From Haloarcula pellucida (GTDB taxonomy: Archaea; Halobacteriota; Halobacteria; Halobacteriales; Haloarculaceae): 64,000 nucleotides of DNA. The position numbers and the translations under genes are program-made. Positions 25,899-35,026 of this stretch are shown here, in pieces. Below the pieces are notes generated by a model. That model saw only the letters and a program-made list of their open reading frames with translations. It was not told the DNA's origin and did no database searches. Each line of letters opens with the position of its first letter. The stretch's first letter is position 1. Location of the stretch: contig NZ_BMOU01000001.1 in assembly GCF_014647235.1 (NCBI RefSeq), forward strand, positions 1,158,262-1,222,261, written 5' to 3'.

Positions 25899-26684
25899 AT
25901 GGCCGCCGACGCTGCCCGCTTCCTCGCGGACTCTCCGGACCGCCTCGCACTCCTCGAACGGCTCGCCGACGAACCGGGGACGCCGAGTGATCTCGACGAC
26001 GACCTCGGACAGTCACGCCGCAGCGTCCAGCGGAACCTCGCGGCGTTCGCCGAGCGTGGCTGGGCGCGGAAACACGACGGTGCGTACGACCTCACGACTG
26101 CCGGCAGGCTGATCACACGGCGGCACCGCTCGTATCTCGACGCGCTGGCGGCCATCGAATCGTGGGAACCACTGTTCGCCCACCTCCCGGCCGACCAGGC
26201 CCCACGCCCGGAGCACCTCGCCGATGCGACGCTGGTCGGGAGCGAACCCGACCAGCCGCAGGCCCCTGTGAGCCACTACGTCGAGTCCATCGCGTCCGCG
26301 TCGACCGACTCGATCAGGATGCTCTCGCCGGTCCTGAGTCGCCTGTTCCACGACGCCCACGCCGGACAGGTCCTCGACGGCGTCACACACGAACTCGTCC
26401 TCGACGGCCCGACGGTCCAGCGTGCCCGCGAGCAGAACCCGGCCGAGTTCGCCACCGTCGTCGGCGTCCCGGGCTTCTCGCTGTACCGCCACCCCGACCC
26501 GCTCTCGTTCGGGCTGACGCTGACCGACGACCGCGTGTTCCTCCTGGCCTACGACGACCAGGGCCAACTCCACGCGCTGGCCGACGGGAGCGACCCCGCG
26601 TTCTACGAGTGGGCGAGTACGTGCTTCGAGCGCCATCGCGACCGGAGTGAACACGTTTCGGGGCTCGATGCCATCTCGTCCTGA
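25899..26684 (+). CDS. Winged-helix regulator of the FilR1-like family
   Basis: A 261-residue protein. It has an N-terminal winged helix (about residues 8-75; SDLDDDLGQSRRSVQRNLAAFAERGWARK), a linker, and a C-terminal domain (about 120-250) of the type found in the methanogen regulator FilR1, with a Phe/Leu-rich VGVPGFSLYRHPDPLSFGLTLTDDRV sheet. It is probably a transcription factor with a ligand-sensing domain. It shares 86 nt of divergent intergenic DNA with gltX. A relative lies at 58534-59322. Confidence 0.75.
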   Translation: MAADAARFLADSPDRLALLERLADEPGTPSDLDDDLGQSRRSVQRNLAAFAERGWARKHDGAYDLTTAGRLITRRHRSYLDALAAIESWEPLFAHLPADQAPRPEHLADATLVGSEPDQPQAPVSHYVESIASASTDSIRMLSPVLSRLFHDAHAGQVLDGVTHELVLDGPTVQRAREQNPAEFATVVGVPGFSLYRHPDPLSFGLTLTDDRVFLLAYDDQGQLHALADGSDPAFYEWASTCFERHRDRSEHVSGLDAISS

Positions 26685-26755
26685 TACGACCGACAGGGGG
26701 TGACACAGGTGTCGGCGATTGACGTAAACTACCCCGAGTCCCTACGACGACGTGC

Positions 26756-27151
26756 ATGCACTCCCTGACTGGCGCCCTTCGACCCTCCACAGGTGCCGAG
26801 GTTCGGAGCGTGTTCCGTCGGCCGACCACGCTCGCACTGTTCGCCTACCTGGTCGCGGCGACCTACCTGCCGGTGCTTGCGGCTGCTATCGGGCAGGTGG
26901 CCCCGGCTGCCGAGCCGTACGTCTCCCCGGTCGCGATACTCCTGTACGTCCCCGCGTACCTGCTGTCGATCCTCGTCTACGACAGCCCCTGGGGGCTGGA
27001 GAACGTCGTCTACGCTGTCGAGGGATTCCTGGGCGTGTCGAACTCCGGGCTCTACTACGTGGGGTTGGTCGTGACCTACTACCTCTGTAGCGTCGTCCTG
27101 GTCTGGTTCGGGGCGACGGTCCGACGAGTGGTCGGTCGCCACCGCGACTGA
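26756..27151 (+). CDS. Small membrane protein, unknown function
   Basis: A 131-residue protein with three strongly hydrophobic segments (about residues 24-46, 58-76 and 98-122), a positively charged loop before the first and a basic C-terminus. No known motif. It ends 6 nt before the end of the convergent ArsA-family gene. Coding is supported by codon use and lack of a better frame. Confidence 0.6.
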   Translation: MHSLTGALRPSTGAEVRSVFRRPTTLALFAYLVAATYLPVLAAAIGQVAPAAEPYVSPVAILLYVPAYLLSILVYDSPWGLENVVYAVEGFLGVSNSGLYYVGLVVTYYLCSVVLVWFGATVRRVVGRHRD

Positions 27152-27157
27152 CCGGCG

Positions 27158-28096
27158 CTACAGATCGGTTCCCAGGTGTGTAGAAACGCGTTCGAGTGCG
27201 TCCAGACCCGTAACCTCGCCCGATTCGTCCGGGATCGTCCAGACATCCAGGTCCGGTAGCGATTCGCGTAGCGTCGCGATCGCCTCCTCCTGGACGGTCT
27301 GCTTCCCACGACAGCGCTCGCAATCGCCGGGGTCCTCGACGACCTTGTTGACGACGAGCGTCGTCACCGGGACCTCGAAGGAACGCAACTGCTCGACCAG
27401 CCGTTCGGTCTCGCGGACGGCCATCGTCTCCGGGATGGTGACCGCACGGAACGCCGTCCGGTCGGGGTCCCGGAGGACGGTCCCGACCCGTTCCATCCGG
27501 TCGCGCATCTCGGTGAAGTCGTCCGGGCCGTCGGCGCGCCGTCGATTCGCCATCGGACCAAACAGCATCGTTCGCGTCGTGTTCACCTTCCGGCGAACCT
27601 GATCGCGCAGGTCCAGCGCCGTCGCCATCCCGCGGTCAAGCACCGACGGCAGGTCCAGCAGTCTGAGCGTGTGGCCCGTCGGTGCGGTGTCGAACACCAC
27701 CCGGTCCCACCGGTCGCTGTCGGCGTAGGTCGCAAGTCCCTCTACTGCGGCCAGTTCGTCGCTCCCGGGCATCACACCCGCGGTGAACAGGTCGGTAATC
27801 TCGTCTTCGTCGAGGTCGATGCCTGCACTGGCGAACTCCGCGGCCAGCGCCTCGAACAGCGTCCGGTAGCGGTCGATACCTGCCTGTGGGTCGACTTCGA
27901 CGCCCCAGAAGCCGTTGTGTATCTCCACGGGGTCGGCTCCGACCGGTCGCTCGACGGCGTCACCCAACGAGTGGGCCGGGTCCGTCGACACGACGAGCGT
28001 CTCGTAGCCTCGCTCGGCCAGCGAGACCCCCGTCGCCGTCGCGATGGTCGTCTTTCCCACCCCGCCTTTCCCGCCGTAGAGGAGGAACTCGGTCAC
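27158..28096 (-). CDS. ArsA/Get3-family ATPase
   Basis: A 312-residue P-loop ATPase with the deviant Walker A GGKGGVGKTT (residues 8-17), the A-motif-2 STDPAHSLGD (about 38-47), switch II FDTAPTGHTLRLL, and a late CERC (DCERCRGK) like the metal-binding CxxC of Get3. The archaeal group is thought to target tail-anchored membrane proteins; arsenite transport is an alternative, but no ars genes are nearby. It has its own upstream region; the next gene upstream is idsA. Confidence 0.88.
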   Translation of the reverse strand: MTEFLLYGGKGGVGKTTIATATGVSLAERGYETLVVSTDPAHSLGDAVERPVGADPVEIHNGFWGVEVDPQAGIDRYRTLFEALAAEFASAGIDLDEDEITDLFTAGVMPGSDELAAVEGLATYADSDRWDRVVFDTAPTGHTLRLLDLPSVLDRGMATALDLRDQVRRKVNTTRTMLFGPMANRRRADGPDDFTEMRDRMERVGTVLRDPDRTAFRAVTIPETMAVRETERLVEQLRSFEVPVTTLVVNKVVEDPGDCERCRGKQTVQEEAIATLRESLPDLDVWTIPDESGEVTGLDALERVSTHLGTDL

Positions 28097-28179
28097 GGAC
28101 GCTCGTTCGTGTCGGTTCGCCTTAATTCCGACCCGGCGCTACCGCCGTGGGCGATGGGCGTACAAACGACCGCGCGGCG

Positions 28180-29220
28180 TCAGTACTCGCGCTCGACGAG
28201 GTAGTTCGCGATGCCGTCCAGCAGGTCGCGTGCCTCGTTGTCCGGGAGGACTTCGAGGTTCTCCTTGCCGCTCGTGACGAGTTCCTGCGCCCGGTTCCGG
28301 GCGTACTCGATGGACCCCGCTTCGCGGAGCGTGGCGACGGCCTCGTCTATCTCGGCTTCGGACACCTCGTCGACGGAGTCGGTGTCGACGAGGTTCTCGA
28401 CGTCGACGCCCTGCTGACGGGCGTGCAACGTCACGAGCGTCTGCTTGTTCTCGACGAGGTCCGACCCGCGCTGCTTGCCCAGTTTCTCCGAGGGCGTGGT
28501 CAGATCGAGCAGGTCGTCCTGAATCTGGAAGGCCCGGCCCACGTCCAGTCCGTGGTTGTACAGGGCCTCGACGGTCTCCTCGTCGGCACCCAGCAGCGTC
28601 GCCGGGATGGACGCTGCGGCGCCGTAGAGGACGGCCGTCTTGAGTTCGACCATCTCCAGATACTCATCGGGCGTGACCGCATCGCGCTGTTCGAACTCGA
28701 TGTCCAGCGACTGCCCCTCGCAGATGCGGGTGCAGGTCTTCGCGAGGCGCTTGTTCGCGGCGACGCTCCGGTCGTCGGCCGCGCCGGTTTCGAGCAGGAA
28801 CTCGAAGGCCTTCGAGTACAACGTGTCGCCGGCCAGAATCGCCGTCGAGAGGTCGTACTCCTTGTGGACGGCCGGGACCCCGCGGCGGAGGTCGTCGTCG
28901 TCCATGATGTCGTCGTGGATGAGCGTGAACGTCTGGATGACCTCGATAGCCAGCGCCGCCGACAGCACGTCGGCCTGCCCGCCGGTGAGCGTCGGGAAGT
29001 CACGGTAGTCGACCGACAGTGGCTCGACGTCCAGTAGCGACTCCGCGACCAGCAGCAACACCGTCGGACGGAGTCGCTTGCCGCCGGCGTCCAGCAGGTA
29101 GCGGGTCGCCTCGTAGAGGTGCTCGGGCCGCGTCACTGGAAGCTCCTCGGGGAGGGCCTCGTTGACCCGCTCCCGGCGGGCGAGGATGGCTTTTTCGACC
29201 TGCTGATAACCTTCGGACAT
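28180..29220 (-). CDS. idsA: Geranylgeranyl/farnesyl diphosphate synthase
   Basis: Builds C15-C20 isoprenoid diphosphates for archaeal ether lipids and carotenoids. The 346-residue protein has the first Asp-rich motif DDIMD with LIHDD, the second DDLLD in FQIQDDLLDLT, and an N-terminal GGKRLRP. It starts 4 nt after the RNase J gene stop, so both are one transcript. The mevalonate and isopentenyl phosphate kinases lie 3 kb away on the same strand. Confidence 0.95.
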   Translation of the reverse strand: MSEGYQQVEKAILARRERVNEALPEELPVTRPEHLYEATRYLLDAGGKRLRPTVLLLVAESLLDVEPLSVDYRDFPTLTGGQADVLSAALAIEVIQTFTLIHDDIMDDDDLRRGVPAVHKEYDLSTAILAGDTLYSKAFEFLLETGAADDRSVAANKRLAKTCTRICEGQSLDIEFEQRDAVTPDEYLEMVELKTAVLYGAAASIPATLLGADEETVEALYNHGLDVGRAFQIQDDLLDLTTPSEKLGKQRGSDLVENKQTLVTLHARQQGVDVENLVDTDSVDEVSEAEIDEAVATLREAGSIEYARNRAQELVTSGKENLEVLPDNEARDLLDGIANYLVEREY

Positions 29221-29224
29221 GTGG

Positions 29225-30571
29225 TTATTCCGTGAGCTGAATCATGTTGCCGTTACGCGTGATGTGCAGGTCGCGGCCGACCTTGTAGCCCTGATTCTCG
29301 GCGAGGTCCACGTACGGCGCGAACCCTTCGAGACTCTGGTGGGCCGGGATGACGTGCTGGGGCTGGAGCGCGTCGAGCATCTCGTAGTGGCCCTCCTGAC
29401 GGAGGTGGCCCGAGACGTGGATGTCGTCGTAGATGCGGGCGCCCTGCATGCCCAGCAGTTTCTCGGACTGGTAGCGCTGGCCCTCGTTGGTCGGTTCCGG
29501 AATGACCCGGGCGGAGAACAGCACCTTGTCGCCGTCGTCTAGCTCGTAGGGCGTCTCGCCGCGGCCCATGCGGGTGAGCATCGCGCGCGGTTCGCCCTGA
29601 TGGCCCGTGACGATGGGCAGGAAGTTCTCCTTGCCTTCGTTCATGATCCGCTTGAACGTGCGGTCGACGGACTTGCGGTGGCCGTACATCCCGAGGTCCT
29701 CCGGGAAGTCCACGAAGTCCAGTCGCTCTGCGGTGCCGGAGTACTTCTCCATCGAGCGACCGAGCAAGACCGGCTGACGGCCGATGTCGTCGGCGAACTC
29801 GACGAGGCTCTTCACACGAGCGATGTGCGAGGAGAACGTCGTGGCGACGATGCCGCCGTCGTAGTCCTCGATGCTGGTCATGACGTCCTTGAGGTGGCGA
29901 CGAGCGACCGCCTCGGAGGCCGTACGGCCCTTCCGGCCGGCGTTCGTACAGTCCTCGATGTAACAGAGGACGCCCTCGCCCTCGCGACCGATCTCTCGGA
30001 ACCGCTTCATGTCGATGGGGTCGCCGATGACCGGCGTGTGGTCCATCCGCTTGTCCAGTCCGTAGACGACCGACCCCTCCGGCGTGTGGAGGACCGGGTT
30101 GATGGCGTCGATGATGGAGTGGGTGACGTTGACGAACTCCAGTTCGTTTCGCTCGCCGATCTGCATCGTCTCGCCCGCGCTCATCTTGACGAGGTCGTTC
30201 TGGACCCCGAACTTCTCCTCGCCCTTTATCTGCTGTTTGACCAGTTCGATGGTGAAGGGCGTGGCGACGATAGGCGCGTCGTAGCGATGGGCGAGTTTCG
30301 AGATGGCGCCGATGTGGTCGAGGTGGCCGTGTGTCGGCACGATGGCCTTCACGTCACCTTCGAGGTCGGACATGACCCGGTCGTCCGGGATAGCGCCCAT
30401 GTCGATGAGATCGAGCGAGTGCATCCGCTCGGTCTCGACGTTGTCGTGAATCAGTACCTTCGAGAGGTTCAGGCCCATGTCGAAGATGACGACGTCGTCA
30501 CCTGCACGGACGGCCGTCATCTGACGGCCAACTGCCTCGTATCCGCCGATTGTTGCGATTTCGACTTCCAT
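29225..30571 (-). CDS. rnj: Ribonuclease J
   Basis: A metallo-beta-lactamase/beta-CASP RNase. Archaeal enzymes act as 5'-3' exonucleases in RNA processing and decay. The 448-residue protein has the metal motif [11 protein letters not shown] (about residues 79-89), an upstream [10 protein letters not shown], a GYGLDKR-type block, the beta-[20 protein letters not shown] (about 335-350) and the closing motif VIPAHQS. I chose ATG 30571, where similarity begins ([10 protein letters not shown]). It is preceded by a roughly 220-nt leader with tandem hairpins. Confidence 0.95.
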   Translation of the reverse strand: MEVEIATIGGYEAVGRQMTAVRAGDDVVIFDMGLNLSKVLIHDNVETERMHSLDLIDMGAIPDDRVMSDLEGDVKAIVPTHGHLDHIGAISKLAHRYDAPIVATPFTIELVKQQIKGEEKFGVQNDLVKMSAGETMQIGERNELEFVNVTHSIIDAINPVLHTPEGSVVYGLDKRMDHTPVIGDPIDMKRFREIGREGEGVLCYIEDCTNAGRKGRTASEAVARRHLKDVMTSIEDYDGGIVATTFSSHIARVKSLVEFADDIGRQPVLLGRSMEKYSGTAERLDFVDFPEDLGMYGHRKSVDRTFKRIMNEGKENFLPIVTGHQGEPRAMLTRMGRGETPYELDDGDKVLFSARVIPEPTNEGQRYQSEKLLGMQGARIYDDIHVSGHLRQEGHYEMLDALQPQHVIPAHQSLEGFAPYVDLAENQGYKVGRDLHITRNGNMIQLTE

Positions 30572-30790
30572 GGTTGTAGGTCCGAGTGGAAGCCGTCCGC
30601 GGGCCCGCGGTTGGTGCTGGCGACGACGGTAACTGCTGAAACGGCGTCTCGGTTCCTGTGGGCGTCGAGGCCGGCCGGGTACACCCCGTAGCCTCGATTC
30701 CCGAAGTGGAAGGGACTGACGTCCCGACGACTTTCCCCGTCGTCTGCCGGCCGCCAAACCGCGGTCTGCGGGCGGCCGTGCGCTCGGTTA
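30572..30790 (-). promoter_or_regulatory. Structured leader of rnj: array of perfect hairpins
   Basis: This 220-nt gap holds back-to-back perfect inverted repeats, almost without spacers. They are: 30665-30697 (7-bp arms tcgaggc/gcctcga), 30698-30711 (ttcc/ggaa), 30712-30725 (gggac/gtccc, 4-nt loop), 30726-30744 (gacgac/gtcgtc, 7-nt loop) and 30748-30778 (8-bp cggccgcc/ggcggccg). A 14-bp palindrome at 30597-30610 lies nearer the gene. A TATA element upstream would put the transcript start near 30789. I read it as the rnj mRNA leader; a separate small RNA is possible. No credible protein is encoded. Confidence 0.55.
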
Positions 30791-30811
30791 CGCGGACGTA
30801 CAACGTCGCTT

Positions 30812-30819
30812 CTTAAAAC
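30812..30819 (-). promoter_or_regulatory. TATA box for the rnj-idsA transcript
   Basis: On the minus strand it reads GTTTTAAG, just after the DUF7139-type gene stop (30838). It is about 240 nt before rnj, so it implies a long leader beginning near 30789. Confidence 0.55.
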
Positions 30820-30837
30820 GGTGTGGGTTCCGGGCGG

Positions 30838-32265
30838 CTATTCGTCGTCCAGGGCGTCCGACAGCGGATCGCTGTCCGAATCGACGTCGAACCCGGTGAC
30901 GCCTTCGTCTGAGAGCGTCGCGTCGTCCTCGACGTCGTCGGCGGACGACTCGTCGCTCTCCTCGGCGACGTCGTCGACGATGCGCGTCTCTCTGGACTCG
31001 ATACTCCCGAGCAGGTCCTCGTCGCTCTCTTCGGACGCCGACTCGCCGAACAGGTCGTCGGCGGTCCGTGGTCCCGCCGACTGTGTCTGGTCGTCGCGCT
31101 CGGCCGGTCCGGTCCCCGACTCCACATCCCAGACGGTCTGCTCCTCGGTCGTGGACTGGTCGTCCACCGGCACCGACTCGTCCGGACTCGACTGGTCGTC
31201 GTCCGACGCGGCTGGCTGTCGGCCCTGGAACTCCGACGGGTCCGGCGGCGACCACTCCTGTGGTTCGGCCGGCGCGTCGTCTTCGGCCGGCGGTTCGGCC
31301 GCGGCGGGGTCCGTGCGACCGACGTCGTCGGCCTGTTCGTCAGCGGGACCACCGAAGATGTCGTTCTCGTCCGAAGCGGCGGCATCGGCCGCCACAGGCC
31401 CCTGATCCTCGGCCGGTGCTGACGAATCGTCGTCGTCGTCCGCAGTCGTCGTCTGGTCGGCCGCCTCCTCGGCGGGACCACCGAAGATATCTGCATCGGG
31501 CTCCGAACCGCTGTCCGTCTCTCGTGCCGGTTCGGCAGCGGCCGCGGGCTGGGAGTCCTGTCCGTCCGCGGCGTTCTCGCGCGCCGACTGGTCGCTCTCG
31601 GCGATCAGTTCGGAGTCGTCTTGCACCGCGTCGGCTTCGGCCGCCGGCTCGGGCTGTGAGGAAGCCGGTTCGTCCGCTTCCGGGGGCTCTTCTTCGGGTG
31701 TCGCTGCCGTCGTCGACACCGCTTCGGACGGTGCGTCCGTCTCGGCTGGGCCGGCCTCGGCCGTCTCGCCGTCGGTGGCCTCGGCCGCGGTCGATTCGAG
31801 CGGGTCGTCGTCCGTCGTCTCGCTCGGCTCCGAATCGGCCGTCTCCGTCTGGGTCTCGTCGCGGGACTCCGCCGTCGAACCGGTAGCCGCTCCGGCGGTT
31901 GCTGCCCCAGCGGCCTCCTGTTCGCCGCTCACCTCGCGGCTCTCGGTGTCGGGCGCCGCTGCGTCGGTCGGTGCCGCCGCGTCGTCCGCTTTCGCGACGG
32001 CCGCGGCAGCACCGACCATCGTCGCGTCGGCGACGAGTTTGTGCAGGAGTCCGAACACGCCAGAAAGCGTAAGCAAGACCCCGATAGCAGCGACGGCGAC
32101 GCCGAGCAGTGCTCGGTTCGTCGTAACGGAGGGCGACGCGCTAGGTGACGCACCGAGGACCACGCCGATGCCAACGAACAGACCGCCAACGATGGCGACC
32201 ACGAGGACGTAACCGACGTACCGAGCGCCGTAGCGGTAGACGTCGGGTAAGCTAACAGCAGACAT
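30838..32265 (-). CDS. Two-helix membrane protein with a long acidic disordered domain (DUF7139-type)
   Basis: A 475-residue protein. The first 85 residues carry two membrane helices (about 15-40 and 50-75), matching the haloarchaeal DUF7139 group. The remaining 390 residues are low-complexity and very acidic (Asp, Glu, Ala, Ser, Thr, Pro), with near repeats DIFGGPAEE, DIFGGPADE and DLFGES spaced through it. It probably extends into the cytoplasm as a flexible tail; partner unknown. It lies between the isopentenyl phosphate kinase and rnj genes. ATG 32265 is chosen; the extension above it is Arg-rich. Confidence 0.8.
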   Translation of the reverse strand: MSAVSLPDVYRYGARYVGYVLVVAIVGGLFVGIGVVLGASPSASPSVTTNRALLGVAVAAIGVLLTLSGVFGLLHKLVADATMVGAAAAVAKADDAAAPTDAAAPDTESREVSGEQEAAGAATAGAATGSTAESRDETQTETADSEPSETTDDDPLESTAAEATDGETAEAGPAETDAPSEAVSTTAATPEEEPPEADEPASSQPEPAAEADAVQDDSELIAESDQSARENAADGQDSQPAAAAEPARETDSGSEPDADIFGGPAEEAADQTTTADDDDDSSAPAEDQGPVAADAAASDENDIFGGPADEQADDVGRTDPAAAEPPAEDDAPAEPQEWSPPDPSEFQGRQPAASDDDQSSPDESVPVDDQSTTEEQTVWDVESGTGPAERDDQTQSAGPRTADDLFGESASEESDEDLLGSIESRETRIVDDVAEESDESSADDVEDDATLSDEGVTGFDVDSDSDPLSDALDDE

Positions 32266-32314
32266 GAATTTACAATTAGCAACGGCGGTGAAATAGGTTA
32301 CGACGGTCGTACGT

Positions 32315-33055
32315 TCACCGGTCCGCCTCGATCGTCGTCCCCGGCGCGTCGCCGTCGAGGAAGGCCGACAGCGCATCGGGGCCGAACACCGAGGCCGGGC
32401 TCTCGAGTTCGAGGAGCGCACGAACCTTCGCGGCCATCCCGCCGGAGACGTCCGTGGCGTCGCTGCCGCCGAGCGCCGCCGCGGCGTCCTCGAAGGCCTC
32501 GATTCGGTCGATTACGGCACCGTCTTCGTCCAGCACGCCGGGCACCGTCGAGCAGACGCCGACCCGGTCGGCGTCGACGGCTGGCGCGAGTTCGACGACC
32601 AGTTCGTCGCCACTGAGGACTGTCGCTCCTTCGCCCGCGTGGGCGACGAGGTCGCCGTGCAACACCGGGACGAACCCCTCGGAGAGGAGCGTTCGGACCT
32701 GCCCGGTCGGGAGCGTGAGCGTGCCGTCTGCGCCCCGGTCCGCCGCCGAGAACGGGTGGACCGGGACGGCGGGGACCCCACGCTCGGTCAGCGCCGTGAC
32801 GATCCTGCTGTTCAGCCGCGTCATCGCGCCGTGGATGGCCTGTACGCCGGCCACGTCGTGCGTTCCCTCGGTCGTACTCACGCCGTACTCGGCGGCGTGG
32901 TGGTGGCCGAAGCTCCCGCCGCCGTGGATGACTACGACGTCGTGGTCGCTGGCCGCGACGGCGTCTGCGGCGGCCGCCAGCGCCTCGTCGTCGACAGTCT
33001 CCGGCGTCTCCTTCTCGGTGACGACGCTCCCGCCGAGTTTGAGGACGACGGTCAT
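32315..33055 (-). CDS. ipk: Isopentenyl phosphate kinase
   Basis: Phosphorylates isopentenyl phosphate to IPP in the archaeal mevalonate branch. The 246-residue amino-acid-kinase-fold protein has VLKLGGSVVTEKE at the start, the HGGGSFGHH motif (H44-H52; H51 aligns with the catalytic His of the family), and SGGMAAKVRALLEL near the end. It overlaps the mevalonate kinase gene by 4 nt (ATGA), so the two are coupled. Confidence 0.95.
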   Translation of the reverse strand: MTVVLKLGGSVVTEKETPETVDDEALAAAADAVAASDHDVVVIHGGGSFGHHHAAEYGVSTTEGTHDVAGVQAIHGAMTRLNSRIVTALTERGVPAVPVHPFSAADRGADGTLTLPTGQVRTLLSEGFVPVLHGDLVAHAGEGATVLSGDELVVELAPAVDADRVGVCSTVPGVLDEDGAVIDRIEAFEDAAAALGGSDATDVSGGMAAKVRALLELESPASVFGPDALSAFLDGDAPGTTIEADR

Positions 33056-34035
33056 TCCTGCCGGACTCCGTCGGTGTCCAGTTCCGCCCGGAAGACCGAT
33101 TCACACCCGGGCGTGTACTTCAGGGCGGTGAGCGCGTCGTCGGTGTCGTCAAGCGCGACGATACAGCCACCGCCGCCAGCCCCGGTTAGTTTCGCACCCA
33201 TCGCCCCCGCATCGCGGGCGGCCCAGACCATCGAGTCCAGCGACCGGGAGGAGACGCCCAGCGCCGACAGGAGGCCGTGATTGAAGTCCATCAGGTCGCC
33301 CAGCGTCTCGTAGTCGCCCGAACCCAGTACTGACTCGCCCTCACGGACGATGTCACCGATGGCGCGGACGGTGTCCGCGGCGAAGTCGTACTCCTCACGG
33401 AGACTCCTGACGCCTGCGACCAGTGCGCCGGTGTCCCCGGCGCCCCCGTCGTAGCCGATGACGAAGGGCAGGTTGTCGACGCCTTCGACGGTTCGGCAGT
33501 CGTCGCCCTCGACGCGGACGGCCCCGCCCTTCGCCGAACAGAACGTATCGGCCCGCGAGGCCTCGCCGTCCTGTACGGCCGCCTCCACCTGATAGGCCCG
33601 TTCCGCGATGGCCTCGGCCGAGAGTTCGACGCCCAGTTCGCGAGTCGCGGCGTCGATGGCGGCGACGACGACGGCCGCCGACGACCCGAGTCCCGCCCCC
33701 AGCGGGATGTCGCTCTCGATTCGTATCTCGAAGCCGGCGTCGGGTACGTCGGCGGCGTCCCGGACCTGTGCCACCGCTTCGTTTACGTACCCCATCGCCG
33801 CTTCGAGTAAGGGCTCCGACGCGTCGACGTCGGGTCGACCCGCTCCGTCTCCGTCGTACTCGACGGTGAACCCGTCGAGTTTGAGGTCTTCCGAGTGAAT
33901 ACGAAGTCCTTCGTCTATCTCTCTCGCCGTCACGCGGGCCCGGCGCTCGATGGCGCACGGGACCGCTGGCTCACCGTAGACGACCGCGTGCTCCCCGAAC
34001 AGATACACCTTGCCGGGAGCGCTCGACGTGACCAT
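33052..34035 (-). CDS. mvk: Mevalonate kinase
   Basis: Phosphorylates mevalonate in the isoprenoid pathway. The 327-residue GHMP-kinase protein has SAPGKVYLFGEHAVVYGEPA at the N-terminus, the ATP motif PLGAGLGSSAAV (about residues 105-117), and the late MGAKLTGAGGGGCIV. It is the first gene of the mvk-ipk pair. Its upstream neighbour is a divergent lipoprotein gene. The rps2 gene, its usual close neighbour in haloarchaea, is 3.3 kb away. Confidence 0.96.
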   Translation of the reverse strand: MVTSSAPGKVYLFGEHAVVYGEPAVPCAIERRARVTAREIDEGLRIHSEDLKLDGFTVEYDGDGAGRPDVDASEPLLEAAMGYVNEAVAQVRDAADVPDAGFEIRIESDIPLGAGLGSSAAVVVAAIDAATRELGVELSAEAIAERAYQVEAAVQDGEASRADTFCSAKGGAVRVEGDDCRTVEGVDNLPFVIGYDGGAGDTGALVAGVRSLREEYDFAADTVRAIGDIVREGESVLGSGDYETLGDLMDFNHGLLSALGVSSRSLDSMVWAARDAGAMGAKLTGAGGGGCIVALDDTDDALTALKYTPGCESVFRAELDTDGVRQE

Positions 34036-34198
34036 ACCCGCCCGTGTGACCGGAGGGGGTTAGGCGTTTTCGGAGCCAGTTTCGGGCTACCGGCCGCCGT
34101 CTGTCGCTCGCCGTGGCCGCGATACGTCCCGATGGAACGATACAAGCGGGTTTTGAGCTACCTGAAAGACCTTTGACGCGCCGATGGAACGGGCGTGT

Positions 34199-35026
34199 AT
34201 GAAACGTCGACGCGTACTGGCCACACTCGGGACTGGCCTCGCCGGTGTCGCCGGGTGTCTCTCTGAATCCCCGTCGACTCCGGACGAGGCGTCCGAGACA
34301 CCCACGGACGACGAACGGACCGACCAGCGAACGCCGTCCCAGACGCACACGAAGGTCGCCGTCGAGGACGTCGTCGTCCGGAAGGCCATCACCTACGACT
34401 CGTCGATGGGGTCCGGTGGCGTACTGACCGGCGAGGATAGACAGTACGTCGTTGGCTCGGTTCGAGGGGTCGAAGACGTCCACGATTTGGCGTACACGTT
34501 CGAGACGGCCGACAGCGCGTGGGACCAAGGCCTTCCCGACACCGTGGGCGCGCGGAACCACGCCGTCGCGGGTCACGAGCGCCCGTACGTCGCGTTCACG
34601 GTTCCGTCACGGCTGTCTGCGTCGAATCCCCGTATTCGGCGCTCGGACGGGACCGAGTGGCCGGTACCGGCAGACGCACGCGACACGCTCGCGGCACCGG
34701 CACCGCAGTTCGAACTCGACAGCCTGACCGTTCCAGACAGCGTCTCGCAGGGCGAGCAGTTGTCGGTGTCGCTGACGGCGACGAACGTCTCCGAGACGGA
34801 CGGCCGCTTCCTCGCGGCGGTGTACTGGCCCACGAAGGGAATCGCCGACGACGACGAGTCCCACGTCGTCGACCGGTCCGTCGCCGCGGGCGAACGGGTG
34901 TCGGCGACCCTCGACGTCGACACGGCCTACACGGCCATGGAGGACGGCCCGGTCACGCTGTCGGTCACCGGTCACGTCGCGGCCGAACGCGAGGTACAGG
35001 TTCGCGACGCTTCGACGCCGACCTAA
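34199..35026 (+). CDS. Predicted Tat-exported lipoprotein, unknown function
   Basis: A 275-residue secreted protein. The N-terminus has a twin-arginine motif (KRRRVLATLG) and a lipobox ending in VAGC (Cys about residue 20), typical of haloarchaeal Tat lipoproteins. A Ser/Thr/Asp-rich spacer of about 30 residues follows, then two beta-rich regions. The last (about 180-270) has an Ig-like VSQGEQLSVSLTATN pattern. It ends 4 nt inside the end of the convergent P450 gene. Ligand unknown. Confidence 0.75.
   Translation: MKRRRVLATLGTGLAGVAGCLSESPSTPDEASETPTDDERTDQRTPSQTHTKVAVEDVVVRKAITYDSSMGSGGVLTGEDRQYVVGSVRGVEDVHDLAYTFETADSAWDQGLPDTVGARNHAVAGHERPYVAFTVPSRLSASNPRIRRSDGTEWPVPADARDTLAAPAPQFELDSLTVPDSVSQGEQLSVSLTATNVSETDGRFLAAVYWPTKGIADDDESHVVDRSVAAGERVSATLDVDTAYTAMEDGPVTLSVTGHVAAEREVQVRDASTPT

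Noticed and set aside
30572-30790. RNase P RNA in the hairpin region (a gggaaagtc-like string is present)
   Set aside because: The string is part of a local perfect hairpin, the region is too short, and I find no matching 3' conserved block.
30498-30803. A 101-codon minus-strand frame across the rnj leader
   Set aside because: It starts with TTG, is Arg/Thr-rich, lacks acidic residues and covers the hairpin array. It reads as non-coding.
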